This document shows, one piece after another, positions 17,493-25,291 of a DNA stretch of 64,000 bases. A program made the position numbers and the translations under genes. The number at the start of each line of letters is the position of its first letter. Position 1 is the stretch's first letter. Source of the stretch: Gordonia sputi NBRC 100414 (GTDB lineage Bacteria; Actinomycetota; Actinomycetes; Mycobacteriales; Mycobacteriaceae); the NCBI RefSeq assembly GCF_000248055.1, contig NZ_BAFC01000075.1:1-64000 (forward strand). The letters are read 5' to 3'. The notes under the pieces were generated by a model that was not told the DNA's origin, searched no databases, and worked only from the letters and a program-made list of their open reading frames with translations.

Positions 17493-18287
17493 ATGACCGA
17501 GGCGGCTACGGATATCGGAGTGTCCACGCATAGAGGACAAGCGCGTTCGAGGGGTTCGCGCTCGTCCGAATCGCAGCGGCAGGGGCGAGGTGTGCGGCGA
17601 CAACAACGCGCGCGGACCTTCCTGCGGCCTGCGGTGTTGATCGAGGCGATCGAGGTCGAGAAGCTCATCGTCATACCGGGACTCGACGTCCTGCTCGCTG
17701 AGCCGGAACGCTTCGGCCTGATCGACGAGACGTCGGCAGCGCTGCGTCAGGCGGTCACTCGGCACGAGACCGCGGTGGACGTGCTGATCGGAATGCTGAT
17801 CGATTCGATCGGCGAGGACGCGAGTGCCGCAGACCAGCTCAACAATGCTCCCGCAGTATTGCCGGTTCGGGCACTGCAGAGCATCGTCGAGGATTATCGG
17901 GACGGCAACGACGTCGCGAAGGTCGACATGGTGCGCCTGGCGTTCCTCTTCGTTGCGGTTCACGCACTCACCGATCCGACGAACTGCGCGACAGCCTCGC
18001 GCAACCTCAACCTCGTGCCGCCGCCGCTGCACCGCGACCGTGCTGTGCTCGGCAGGGTATTGGCGCACGCCCTGCCGACCTTCACCGCGCGCGACCGCGA
18101 CCTGTTCGCCGTCTACGTCAGCAAAACGAGCGCGTTTTTCGCCGTTCCCGCACCGGCGTCGCAGACGCCCGAGGACGACGGTGCCACCGACCTCGCGATC
18201 GTTCGCTACAACCCGCACGCGCTGCGCACCAGTTGCCAGCACATCGGGTTGGGCGGCAGCGCCGTCCGCGTCGCCGGCCTGGGCTGA
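17493..18287 (+). CDS. Protein of unknown function
   Basis: A 264-residue soluble protein not recognised. The first 40 residues are Arg/Ser/Gln-rich (QARSRGSRSSESQRQGRG) and probably disordered; the remainder looks helical, with no signal peptide or membrane segment. ATG 17493 has the purine-rich AAAGGGGGG about ten bases upstream. The frame extends back to 17376, but that part overlaps the structured leader. It lies 200 bases or more from davA and is followed by a gene with its own promoter, so it appears to be a single unit. The structured leader suggests regulation at the RNA level. Confidence 0.65.
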   Translation: MTEAATDIGVSTHRGQARSRGSRSSESQRQGRGVRRQQRARTFLRPAVLIEAIEVEKLIVIPGLDVLLAEPERFGLIDETSAALRQAVTRHETAVDVLIGMLIDSIGEDASAADQLNNAPAVLPVRALQSIVEDYRDGNDVAKVDMVRLAFLFVAVHALTDPTNCATASRNLNLVPPPLHRDRAVLGRVLAHALPTFTARDRDLFAVYVSKTSAFFAVPAPASQTPEDDGATDLAIVRYNPHALRTSCQHIGLGGSAVRVAGLG

Positions 18288-18348
18288 CCAGCAGCGACCG
18301 CAAACCGCGTCGACGGTGGTTCTTGCGGCGCGGAGCGGCGCGCGACCG

Positions 18349-18354
18349 TAGGCT
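18349..18354 (+). promoter_or_regulatory. -10 box of a leaderless dinB2 promoter
   Basis: TAGGCT ends seven bases before GTG 18362, and no ribosome site is present. The pattern is the same as at davB. No LexA-type palindrome is seen here. Confidence 0.5.
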
Positions 18355-18361
18355 TTGACAC

Positions 18362-19618
18362 GTGAGCACGGATCGGCCGCAACACTTCCGGTGGCTCCTG
18401 CACATCGATCTCGACCAATTCCAGGTCTCGGTCGAGCGTCTGCGGAGTCCCGAGCTCGCCGACGTCGCGCTCATCGTCGGTGGCAACGGCGATCCGGCCG
18501 AGCCACGCAAAGTCGTGACGTGCGCGTCCTACGAGGCTCGCGCACATGGCGTTCGCGCGGGCATGCCGCTGCGCGCCGCCCACCGCAAGCTTCCCGACGC
18601 CGTCTTCGTCCCCCTCGACACCGAGGCATACGACGCAGCGTCGGCAGAGGTCATGGACACGATCCGCGGACTCGGGTATCCGGTCGAGGTCTGGGGCTGG
18701 GACGAGGCATACGTGGGGGTCGAAAAAGAGGGCGTCGAACCAGTGGGCCCCGAAGCAGTTGGCCCCGAAACTCTGCACGACGCCGCATCCGTCGCGAACA
18801 ACGCCGTCGACGACGCGGAGATCACCGAGATCGCGGCCCGCATGCGCACCGCGGTTCTCGGCGCAACCGGCCTCGATTCGTCGGTCGGGATCAGCGACAA
18901 CAAGCAGCGCGCCAAGATGGCCACCGAGTTCGCCAAGAAGCCCGACAGGCTCCCACCACGAGACCCCGAAGCGGCCTCGGAGTCGTCGACCTTTCTGCCG
19001 GTGCAACCGTTGCCCGACAAGGTCTTTCTGCTCGACGACCGCAACTGGATAGAACTCATGGGGCAGCGTCCCACCAGAGAGCTGTGGAGCGTCGGACCCA
19101 AGACTGCGCAGAAACTCAGCGCCAACGACATCGACACCGTCGACGATCTGATCGCCACGCCGCGCGACGACCTCATCGCGACATTCGGTCCGCACCAGGG
19201 CAATTGGCTCTATGTGCTGTGCCGGGGCCACGGCGACTCGACGATCACCGCGGAACCGTGGGAGGCGCGCTCGCATTCGAAGTCGCGGACCTTCCCCGCT
19301 GATCTGACATCGGTGTCCGAGAAGCACTCCGCGGCAAAACAATTGACGATGGAACTGCTCGACCAGGTGATTGACGAGGACCGCGTGCCCTTCCGGGTTG
19401 CGGTCACAGTGCGCACGTCGTCCTTCTACACCAGGACCAAATCGCGCAAGCTCGCCGCGCCAACTGTCGACATCGCAGAGCTCACGCCGGTCGTCCTCGA
19501 TCTCCTCGACCGATTCGACGCCGACCGCCCCGTGCGACTACTCGGAGTACGCATGGATCTCGTACCCCTCGACGCAGAGACGACCGCCGACACCGATCTG
19601 GACCTCGAGGTGACCTGA
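18362..19618 (+). CDS. dinB2: Y-family DNA polymerase, DinB2-like, with Gln at the steric-gate position
   Basis: A 418-residue translesion polymerase related to mycobacterial DinB2. Palm carboxylates are present: Asp16 in HIDLDQFQVSVE and Asp114-Glu115 in WGWDEAYVG. GNGDPAEPRKVVTCASYEAR and GISDNKQRAKMATEFAKK match the DinB2 finger and palm blocks, and a little-finger domain follows (VAVTVRTSSFYTRTK). The residue five after the first Asp, normally Tyr or Phe and excluding ribonucleotides, is Gln21; M. smegmatis DinB2 has Leu there and uses rNTPs. A roughly 30-residue insertion with a repeated VGPE word (122-150) makes it longer than usual. Its TGA overlaps the lipase ATG (TGATG). Confidence 0.88.
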   Translation: MSTDRPQHFRWLLHIDLDQFQVSVERLRSPELADVALIVGGNGDPAEPRKVVTCASYEARAHGVRAGMPLRAAHRKLPDAVFVPLDTEAYDAASAEVMDTIRGLGYPVEVWGWDEAYVGVEKEGVEPVGPEAVGPETLHDAASVANNAVDDAEITEIAARMRTAVLGATGLDSSVGISDNKQRAKMATEFAKKPDRLPPRDPEAASESSTFLPVQPLPDKVFLLDDRNWIELMGQRPTRELWSVGPKTAQKLSANDIDTVDDLIATPRDDLIATFGPHQGNWLYVLCRGHGDSTITAEPWEARSHSKSRTFPADLTSVSEKHSAAKQLTMELLDQVIDEDRVPFRVAVTVRTSSFYTRTKSRKLAAPTVDIAELTPVVLDLLDRFDADRPVRLLGVRMDLVPLDAETTADTDLDLEVT

Positions 19619-20586
19619 TGCAGCAGAACAGAATTCGCGCAGTGTGGCCGGCGATCACGGTGACCATGGCGGCCGTGCTCGCACTCGCACTCGGCCCAGC
19701 ATCGGCCGACGCTGCGCCCCGGCTCCCCGTCACCTACAACTTTCTCGACGGCGCACGCGCAGAACTCGCGCATCCGGGCGGCTCCCTGCCGGGCACCAAC
19801 GACTTCTCCTGCCGTCCGACGCCGCGTCACCCTCGACCCGTCGTCCTCGTGCACGGCAGTGGCGGTGGACAGCAGACGAATTGGGCAACGCTCGCACCCG
19901 TGTTGGCCAACGAGGGCTACTGCGTCTTCGCGCCTACGTACGGAGCCCTGTCGACGCAGTGGCCCGCGTCGGCACTCGGTGGGCTCGGCCCCAAAGAAGA
20001 CAGCGCATGGCAACTCGCGTCGTTCATGTCGAAGGTCATGGCTGCGACGCACACCGACCAGGTCGACGTCGTCGGGCATTCACTCGGTACCGAGATCCCC
20101 ACCTATTGGATGAAGTACCTCGGTGGCCGCGGCCATGTTGCGCACTACATCTCACTCGCGCCGTACTGGCGCCAGGGACCCGACGACGACGATGCGCGCG
20201 GTGAGGCTGTCGCGGAATACCGACGCGCGCTGGGTGTTCCGACACCGAAACGCCCGAGCTGCCCGGACTGCGTTGCACCGCCGCGCGATCTGGACTTCAA
20301 CCACGCTGTGCGACAGCCGACTCCTTACCTTCCCGGGGTGAGCTACACGAACATCGTCACCCGATTCGACGACATCGTCACGCCCTACTGGGTCGGTATT
20401 TTGCCCGGCAGTCCGGGAACGTCGGTGCGCAACATCGAGTTACAAGACGGATGCAACCACGACTTCGCCGACCATCTGTCGATCGTGGCCGACCGTCGAG
20501 CGGTCGCACACGTCCTCAACGCGCTCGACCCCGAACATCCGCGACCGGTGCCGTGCGTGTTCGTGCCGCCTGTCACAGGTGGTTAG
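19618..20586 (+). CDS. Secreted triacylglycerol lipase / alpha-beta hydrolase (class 2 lipase type)
   Basis: A 322-residue exported hydrolase. A signal peptide with a long hydrophobic core (VTMAAVLALALGPASADA) is followed by PVVLVHGSGGGQQTNW (oxyanion region), the nucleophile elbow VVGHSLGTE (Ser155), a likely acid in RFDDIVTPY and a His near DGCNHDFADH. Four or more Cys suggest disulfides, as in extracellular actinobacterial lipases. It would hydrolyse lipid esters outside the membrane. It is translationally coupled to dinB2 by TGATG, an odd pairing, and its 3' end overlaps the convergent SulP gene by four bases. Confidence 0.85.
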   Translation: MQQNRIRAVWPAITVTMAAVLALALGPASADAAPRLPVTYNFLDGARAELAHPGGSLPGTNDFSCRPTPRHPRPVVLVHGSGGGQQTNWATLAPVLANEGYCVFAPTYGALSTQWPASALGGLGPKEDSAWQLASFMSKVMAATHTDQVDVVGHSLGTEIPTYWMKYLGGRGHVAHYISLAPYWRQGPDDDDARGEAVAEYRRALGVPTPKRPSCPDCVAPPRDLDFNHAVRQPTPYLPGVSYTNIVTRFDDIVTPYWVGILPGSPGTSVRNIELQDGCNHDFADHLSIVADRRAVAHVLNALDPEHPRPVPCVFVPPVTGG

Positions 20587-22295
20587 CAGCCCGCAGGGGA
20601 GACGCTCTCGTTCGAGACATGTTCGCGGGCATGGGTGATCGCGTCGTCGAGGTTGGTCATCAAATGATTCTCGTGACGGAGTTCGTCGATCACTCCGACG
20701 CCTTCGAGCAGCTTGAGATGGTCGTCCTGCACACCCTTGATGATGACGGTGATGCCGCGGCCCTCGAGGTCGGAGACGATCTCAGCGAGCGTGTGCGCCC
20801 CCGTCGCGTCGAGCATCCCGAGGTGCGACATCCGGATGATCACAACACGCACCGTGGTGTCGGAGTGTGCGCCGGACGAGATCGCCGTCGAGATGCGTTC
20901 TGCCGCAACGAAGAACATCGCTCCGTCGAGTCGGAGCAGTGCGATCGCGTCGTCGCCCGGTTGTGCTGGACCGGGTAGCTCCTCACGCGTCACACTCGAC
21001 CGCTTCGCGACCTGCCGCAGTGCGAAGAACGCTGCCACGACGATCCCGATCTGCACCGCCTCGATGAGGTCGAAGCAGACGGTGATGACTGCTGTCACCA
21101 CGAAGATCACAGCGTCGGATCGTGTGGAACGCATGATCTTTCGGACGGTCGACGACGAGACCATCCGGAAGCAGGTCACCATCAGCACGCCCGACAGCGC
21201 AGCCAGCGGTATCTGTGAGACCGGGCCCGTCGCCAGGTAGACCACTCCGAGCAGGAAGATCGAGTGCACGATCGCGGACACGCGTGTGCGTGCTCCCGAG
21301 CGTACGTTGACCGCCGTCCGCGCGATCGCTCCGGTTGCGGGCATACCGCCGAACATCCCCGACGCCACGGACGCGAGTCCCTGGCCGGTGAGTTCGCGGT
21401 CGGGATCGTACGGTCCCGACCGCGACATCGTTGCGGCGACCCGCGCAGACAGCAGCGACTCGATTGCCGCGAGCGCAGCGATGGCAACAGCAGCTCCCGC
21501 AAGGGATTTCATGGTCGCGACGTCGAGGTGCGGTAGTGCGGGTGCAGGCAGGTGCGAGGGGAGTTCGCCGATTCGACGCACCCCGAGGTGTATGAACCCG
21601 ACGACCACGGTCACGAGGATGACCGCGGTCAATGACTCGGGAATGCTCCGATGGATGCGCGGCAACCCGACCATCAGCACGGCGATCACGGCGACGATGC
21701 CGAGTGTCTGCAGCGCAACGCTCCAGTCGGCGTGTGTGACAACGTGAATGGCTGCCGGAAGGGTGCGTTCGCCCCTCGGGGCATCCGCGCCGAACGCGGC
21801 GGGAACCTGCTGCAGAAAGATGATGACGGCGATGCCGAGTGTGAACCCCTCGATCACCGGCCAGGGGATGAACGTGACGGCTCGTCCGAGACCTACGACT
21901 CCCGCGATCAGCACGATGATCCCGGCCATCACGGTGACCAACGCGATCGACGAGATCCCGTGCGCCGCAACGATGGGCGCGAGGATCACGGCCATCGCAC
22001 CCGTCGGGCCGGAGACCTGTACGTGCGACCCGCCGAAGATCGCGGCGACGAGGCCCGCGACGACAGCGGTGATCAGACCGGCGGCTGCCCCGACACCCGA
22101 GCTGATGCCGAAGGCCAGTGCGAGCGGGAGGGCGACAACGCCCACGGTGACGCCTGCGATGATGTCGGCCTTCCACGACCGACGCAGCCCGGCGTAGTCG
22201 CCGGTGGTGGGGATGAGTCGCAGCATGCGGCGCGGGGTGATCGCATGCAGCCACGCTGAGCCTCGACGCCTCGACCCCGTGGCCGTTGCGCTCAC
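20583..22295 (-). CDS. SulP-family anion transporter with C-terminal STAS domain
   Basis: A 570-residue member of the SLC26/SulP family, which imports sulfate or bicarbonate. There are about 10-14 membrane segments from residue 40, starting with WKADIIAGVTVGVVALPLALAF, the family's first helix. The core motif region GGMPATGAIARTAVNVRSG precedes the last helices. A STAS domain occupies about residues 440-550, with SHLGMLDATGAHTLAE in the anti-sigma-antagonist-like position. GTG 22295 overlaps the arsR stop by four bases, so the two are one operon. Clustering with an ArsR regulator is common for bacterial SulP genes; the substrate is not known. Confidence 0.92.
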   Translation of the reverse strand: MSATATGSRRRGSAWLHAITPRRMLRLIPTTGDYAGLRRSWKADIIAGVTVGVVALPLALAFGISSGVGAAAGLITAVVAGLVAAIFGGSHVQVSGPTGAMAVILAPIVAAHGISSIALVTVMAGIIVLIAGVVGLGRAVTFIPWPVIEGFTLGIAVIIFLQQVPAAFGADAPRGERTLPAAIHVVTHADWSVALQTLGIVAVIAVLMVGLPRIHRSIPESLTAVILVTVVVGFIHLGVRRIGELPSHLPAPALPHLDVATMKSLAGAAVAIAALAAIESLLSARVAATMSRSGPYDPDRELTGQGLASVASGMFGGMPATGAIARTAVNVRSGARTRVSAIVHSIFLLGVVYLATGPVSQIPLAALSGVLMVTCFRMVSSSTVRKIMRSTRSDAVIFVVTAVITVCFDLIEAVQIGIVVAAFFALRQVAKRSSVTREELPGPAQPGDDAIALLRLDGAMFFVAAERISTAISSGAHSDTTVRVVIIRMSHLGMLDATGAHTLAEIVSDLEGRGITVIIKGVQDDHLKLLEGVGVIDELRHENHLMTNLDDAITHAREHVSNESVSPAGC

Positions 22296-22654
22296 TGTGC
22301 GACGACGGGCGGGAGCGCAGCCATCGAGTCGAGTTGGTCGCGTTCGGCACCCAGCGTGTCGGCGAGGAAACCGCGCGCGGTCACGAGAAGGTCCGCGACC
22401 TTCGGGTTCGCCAGGCTGTAGAAGACAGCGTTGCCGACGCGTTCGCTGTGCACCACACGGTGCCGCTTCAGAACCGCGAGGTGCTGCGACATCGTCGTCG
22501 GTTCGAGACCGGTGATCGTCAGCAGTTCGCTGACCGGCGTCGGCCCACCGTTGGAGCTGAGCACCTCGAGCACGCGGATCCGAACCGGGTGTGCGAGCCC
22601 CTTGAACAGGTTCGCCTTGATCTCGTAGAGCGGTTGCGGCCAGCTGGTCGTCAT
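22292..22654 (-). CDS. ArsR-family winged-helix regulator of the SulP gene
   Basis: A 120-residue ArsR/SmtB regulator. The winged helix spans about residues 18-85 (LAHPVRIRVLEVLSSNGG, then LEPTTMSQHLAVLKRHRVV). No CxC metal site is present at the DNA-recognition helix (the arsenic/cadmium alpha-3 motif ELCVCDL is absent), so it is likely not a classical metal sensor. ATG 22654 has GAGGAGGT about nine bases upstream; the much longer open frame to 23143 is not coding. A 26-bp near-perfect palindrome in its promoter is the likely autoregulatory site controlling the arsR-sulP operon. Confidence 0.92.
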   Translation of the reverse strand: MTTSWPQPLYEIKANLFKGLAHPVRIRVLEVLSSNGGPTPVSELLTITGLEPTTMSQHLAVLKRHRVVHSERVGNAVFYSLANPKVADLLVTARGFLADTLGAERDQLDSMAALPPVVAQ

Positions 22655-22698
22655 GTGCCCGACCTCCTCGGTGGTTGCTTTACGCGGGCGGTGAAATG

Positions 22699-22724
22699 AT
22701 GGATTACGCAATTGCGCAATCCAT
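22699..22724 (-). promoter_or_regulatory. Probable ArsR operator
   Basis: A near-perfect inverted repeat centred on AATT: ATGGATTaCGCA-ATTGCGcAATCCAT reads almost the same on both strands, with one mismatched pair. It lies 45 bases upstream of the arsR start, in a locally AT-richer stretch, as expected for the binding site of this winged-helix dimer. Confidence 0.7.
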
Positions 22725-22767
22725 TGATAGCACTTCTGCCCACGGGGGTCGAGTCGGGTGTGACGAA

Positions 22768-23268
22768 CTACGCTTCGGCGCGCGGCACTCGCACGCCGAG
22801 GAGTTCGGCGTCGGGATCGGCGTCGAGGCCGAGGCGATCCCAGTCGAGGGTCACCGCCGCGACGGCGTATGCCGAGGTCGGGAACCGATCGATGTATCCA
22901 TCCGGGTCGAGGGTGAGCGCCGTTTCCGGCATGCCCGGTTCGTGTCCGACGACCAGAACGGTCGACGCATCTGCCGGTGCATACACCCTTACGACCTCCA
23001 AGATGTCGAGAGGTGAGCCGCCGTAGATCTCGTCGAGGAAGGTCGTCGGTGCGCTGATCCCGCTGCGTTCGAGCGTTTCGCGTGTGCGTGTCGCAGTCGA
23101 GCAGAGCACGGCGTCGACGCGGAGATCTTCGGAGCGAATCCACTCGCCGGCGAGGGCCGCTTCTCGACGTCCCCGCTCGGCGAGCGGTCGGTCGTGGTCG
23201 GCGACGCCCGGCGGGTAGCCCGACTTACCGTGCCGCATCAGTACCAGTGTTCGGGGCGCTGCGCTCAT
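22768..23268 (-). CDS. SixA-like phosphohistidine phosphatase (histidine phosphatase family)
   Basis: A 166-residue protein. The RHG motif LVLMRHGKSGYPPG gives the catalytic His; the second His is in VVGHEPGMPE; and a basic loop (PLAERGRREA) matches SixA-type phosphatases, which remove phosphate from phosphohistidine or small molecules. ATG 23268 is chosen because it overlaps the preceding stop (ATGA) and places RHG near the N-terminus; an in-frame start at 23352 would add 28 Arg-rich residues lying inside the upstream gene. It forms a two-gene operon with the small gene upstream. Confidence 0.88.
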   Translation of the reverse strand: MSAAPRTLVLMRHGKSGYPPGVADHDRPLAERGRREAALAGEWIRSEDLRVDAVLCSTATRTRETLERSGISAPTTFLDEIYGGSPLDILEVVRVYAPADASTVLVVGHEPGMPETALTLDPDGYIDRFPTSAYAVAAVTLDWDRLGLDADPDAELLGVRVPRAEA

Positions 23269-23615
23269 GCGATGTTCCGTGAGCGGCCCGCGCGGTGATC
23301 GCCGCACTTGCGGGCGTCGGCGATACGCAGCACGGTGACGGTCGCCCGCCACGCCGCGGACTCCTGCCGGCAGAACTGCGCGTGGTCGTCATTGCCTGCC
23401 GCCGACGCCTCGTCGGCCTGGGCGTCGAACTCGTAGGCCTCGTCGAGGCAGTCGGCGATGATCGACAGCACAGTCGAATGGTCGGTGTGCGCCGTGTCGA
23501 GGACCTTGGTGATCGTCGCTGCGTCGAGGGTTGCGAGTTGTTCGAGTTCAGTCCGAAACCACGCGATGGCGCGTGCGTCGTCGTGCCCGGAAGTGCTGTG
23601 TTGTGTGCCCCGCAT
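23265..23615 (-). CDS. Small helical protein of unknown function
   Basis: A 116-residue soluble, mostly helical and acidic protein; no motif recognised. The N-terminal part is polar (MRGTQHSTSGHDDAR), the middle LATLDAATITKVLDTAH is helical, and there are two Cys in the C-terminal half. ATG 23615 is preceded by TAATCT six bases upstream on the same strand, so it is probably leaderless. It overlaps sixA by four bases, which supports its being a real gene and a functional partner of the phosphatase. Confidence 0.65.
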   Translation of the reverse strand: MRGTQHSTSGHDDARAIAWFRTELEQLATLDAATITKVLDTAHTDHSTVLSIIADCLDEAYEFDAQADEASAAGNDDHAQFCRQESAAWRATVTVLRIADARKCGDHRAGRSRNIA

Positions 23616-23621
23616 CTCTTC

Positions 23622-23627
23622 AGATTA
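23622..23627 (-). promoter_or_regulatory. -10 box of a leaderless promoter
   Basis: TAATCT on the minus strand, six bases from ATG 23615. It heads the small gene-sixA operon and is back to back with the promoter of the DMT transporter. Confidence 0.55.
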
Positions 23628-23663
23628 GTGCGGCGGACCGACGCAAAGCCGCTGCGACACCAT

Positions 23664-23669
23664 TAGCCT
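23664..23669 (+). promoter_or_regulatory. -10 box of a leaderless promoter
   Basis: TAGCCT is seven bases before GTG 23677, with no ribosome site between them. It is divergent from the promoter at 23622-23627. Confidence 0.55.
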
Positions 23670-23676
23670 GGTTCCC

Positions 23677-24546
23677 GTGCACTCCTGGCTTCCCGCGCTG
23701 CTGGCTACTCTCGCAGCACTGTTGATCGCTGGAGGCACGGTGCTTCGGCAGCGTGCCTCCAGCGCATCGGGGGCCATCACTCCTGGCTGGTGGCTCGGTG
23801 CGGTGATCGCGATCATCGGGTTCGTGCTCCAGGCGTCGGCGCTCGGACTGGGTTCCATCCTGTTGGTCCAGCCCCTCGTAGTGCTCGCAGTGTTGTTCGC
23901 GTTGCCGCTCGAAGCGTGGGCCGACCACCGGCATCCGCAGCTCAAGGAATGGGCGTGGGGTGTGATCCTGGTCGGCTGTGTCGCGACATTCCTGCTGATC
24001 TCTCGCCCTGAGCCGTCGCTTCGACGACCCAACGACATGGTGGTGTGGGGGACCGTCGCGGTGGTCGCGGCTGTCGTCGTCGCGTGTGTCGTCCTTGCCG
24101 AGCGGTCGACCCCGCACTACCGGGCGCTGTTCTACGGACTGGCAGCGGGCACGCTGTTCGGAGTGTCGGCGCTTCTGGTCAAGACGGTCGTGTACCAGGC
24201 GACACACCACGGCATCCACACCTTCGCGAGGCCCGAGATCTACCTGCTGGTTCTGGTGGCGGCGGGAGCCGTGCTGGCCCAGCAGAGGGGGTTCGGCGCG
24301 GGCGACCTGCAGACGTCGTTCCCGGCCATGAACGTGATGGAGCCCGCCGTGGCGATGGCGCTCGGTGTGGTGCTCCTCGGTGAGAATCTCAAGGTGTCGG
24401 TGCCCACCGCGCTGTTCCTCGGGATCGTGCTCGCCGCGATGGTCCGCTCGGTCGTCGAACTCGCGAAGTCCTCGGCGGTGCGCGGCGAAGAACGCGACGC
24501 GCAACTGCATGAGTCGACGGTCTCACCGATCCGCAGGGTCGCCTGA
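23677..24546 (+). CDS. DMT (drug/metabolite transporter) family membrane protein
   Basis: A 289-residue protein with about nine or ten hydrophobic helices from the first residues (LPALLATLAALLIAGGTVL), including IGFVLQASALGLGSILLVQPL, a typical first-repeat segment of actinobacterial DMT proteins, and a second repeat ending MEPAVAMALGVVLLGE. The C-terminal 40 residues are polar and cytoplasmic. It may move small metabolites; the substrate is unknown. It is a single gene with its own leaderless promoter. Confidence 0.85.
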   Translation: MHSWLPALLATLAALLIAGGTVLRQRASSASGAITPGWWLGAVIAIIGFVLQASALGLGSILLVQPLVVLAVLFALPLEAWADHRHPQLKEWAWGVILVGCVATFLLISRPEPSLRRPNDMVVWGTVAVVAAVVVACVVLAERSTPHYRALFYGLAAGTLFGVSALLVKTVVYQATHHGIHTFARPEIYLLVLVAAGAVLAQQRGFGAGDLQTSFPAMNVMEPAVAMALGVVLLGENLKVSVPTALFLGIVLAAMVRSVVELAKSSAVRGEERDAQLHESTVSPIRRVA

Positions 24547-24581
24547 CGGAGTGTTCGACGCCGAGTGTCGTACGGGTGCGC

Positions 24582-25040
24582 TCAGGCGTCGACGCGCTCG
24601 ATCACGTTCGCGATGCCGTGCGCCCATTCGGCAGCAGCCTTCGCCGGCTTGATCGCCGACGAGTTGTCGTGACGGAAATGCTCGCCGACCTGGGTTGCTC
24701 CGTGGCGGGTCAGGAGTTCGGCCATGAGCTCGCCGCCGCGGTTGAAGGTCTCGCCGTAGATGGTGTCGCCGAGTCCGAATACGCCGAATCGCACGCCGGA
24801 GAGATCTGGGGTGGTCTCGGTGATCTCCTCGGCGAACGGCTCGGCACCCGTCGGGAGTTCGCCCTCGCCGTAGGTAGAGCAGACGACGACGAGGAAGTCG
24901 TCGGGATCGAGATCCTCGACGGCGAACTCGCTCATGTCGTAGATCGACGGATCGTGCTCGGCAGCCAGGACATCGGCGATGGCGTCGGCCACGAGCTCTC
25001 CGTTGCCGGTCTCGGTGCCGTAGAGGATGACGACGGACAC
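24582..25040 (-). CDS. Flavodoxin-domain protein
   Basis: A 152-residue short-chain flavodoxin. The FMN phosphate-binding loop LYGTETGNGE is at residues 5-14, with the second FMN loops in CSTYGEGELPTGAE and FGLGDTIYGETFNRGG. It carries one or two electrons in place of ferredoxin, typically under iron limitation. GTG 25040 is chosen (GGGAGCAG seven bases upstream); the frame extends to 25103 without support. An IdeR-like half-box lies about 75 bases upstream, consistent with iron-starvation induction. It is a single gene. Confidence 0.88.
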   Translation of the reverse strand: MSVVILYGTETGNGELVADAIADVLAAEHDPSIYDMSEFAVEDLDPDDFLVVVCSTYGEGELPTGAEPFAEEITETTPDLSGVRFGVFGLGDTIYGETFNRGGELMAELLTRHGATQVGEHFRHDNSSAIKPAKAAAEWAHGIANVIERVDA

Positions 25041-25114
25041 GATCTGCTCCCTTGTTCTCGCTTGATGGTTGCGCTTGGGTGGGTTCATGAGTGCGGTCGA
25101 CACACGACCGCAAC

Positions 25115-25133
25115 CAAACGAAGGCTACCCTAA
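25115..25133 (-). promoter_or_regulatory. Partial IdeR/DtxR iron box upstream of the flavodoxin
   Basis: On the minus strand TTAGGGTAGCCTTCGTTTG matches the IdeR/DtxR 19-mer TTAGGTTAGSCTAACCTAA at 12 positions, 11 of them in the first 12; the second arm is degenerate. It lies about 75 bases upstream of the flavodoxin start. Iron control of a flavodoxin makes biological sense, but the match is partial. Confidence 0.35.
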
Positions 25134-25171
25134 CTGGCTTCTGGGGTGCATCAGAGCCTTTGTCGGAGGCG

Positions 25172-25200
25172 TTTACGAAATTACTTGGATGTCCTAGTAT
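25172..25200 (+). promoter_or_regulatory. Possible promoter of the valine-catabolism operon
   Basis: TTTACG (25172-25177) and TAGTAT (25195-25200) are 17 bases apart and 92 bases upstream of mmsA. The -10 match is good and the -35 weak. No clear operator palindrome is seen. Confidence 0.35.
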
Positions 25201-25291
25201 GTGTGGGACAGGGGCCGATGGCTCACAACTCCGGGGCCCCGCAAACCTCCACGACTCTCGACAACCCACAACCCAGAACAGGTGATCACCG

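Noticed and set aside
20983..22350. A 455-codon minus-strand frame within the SulP gene
   Set aside because: Same strand, wrong frame; Arg-rich translation without membrane segments, whereas the SulP frame gives a complete transporter.
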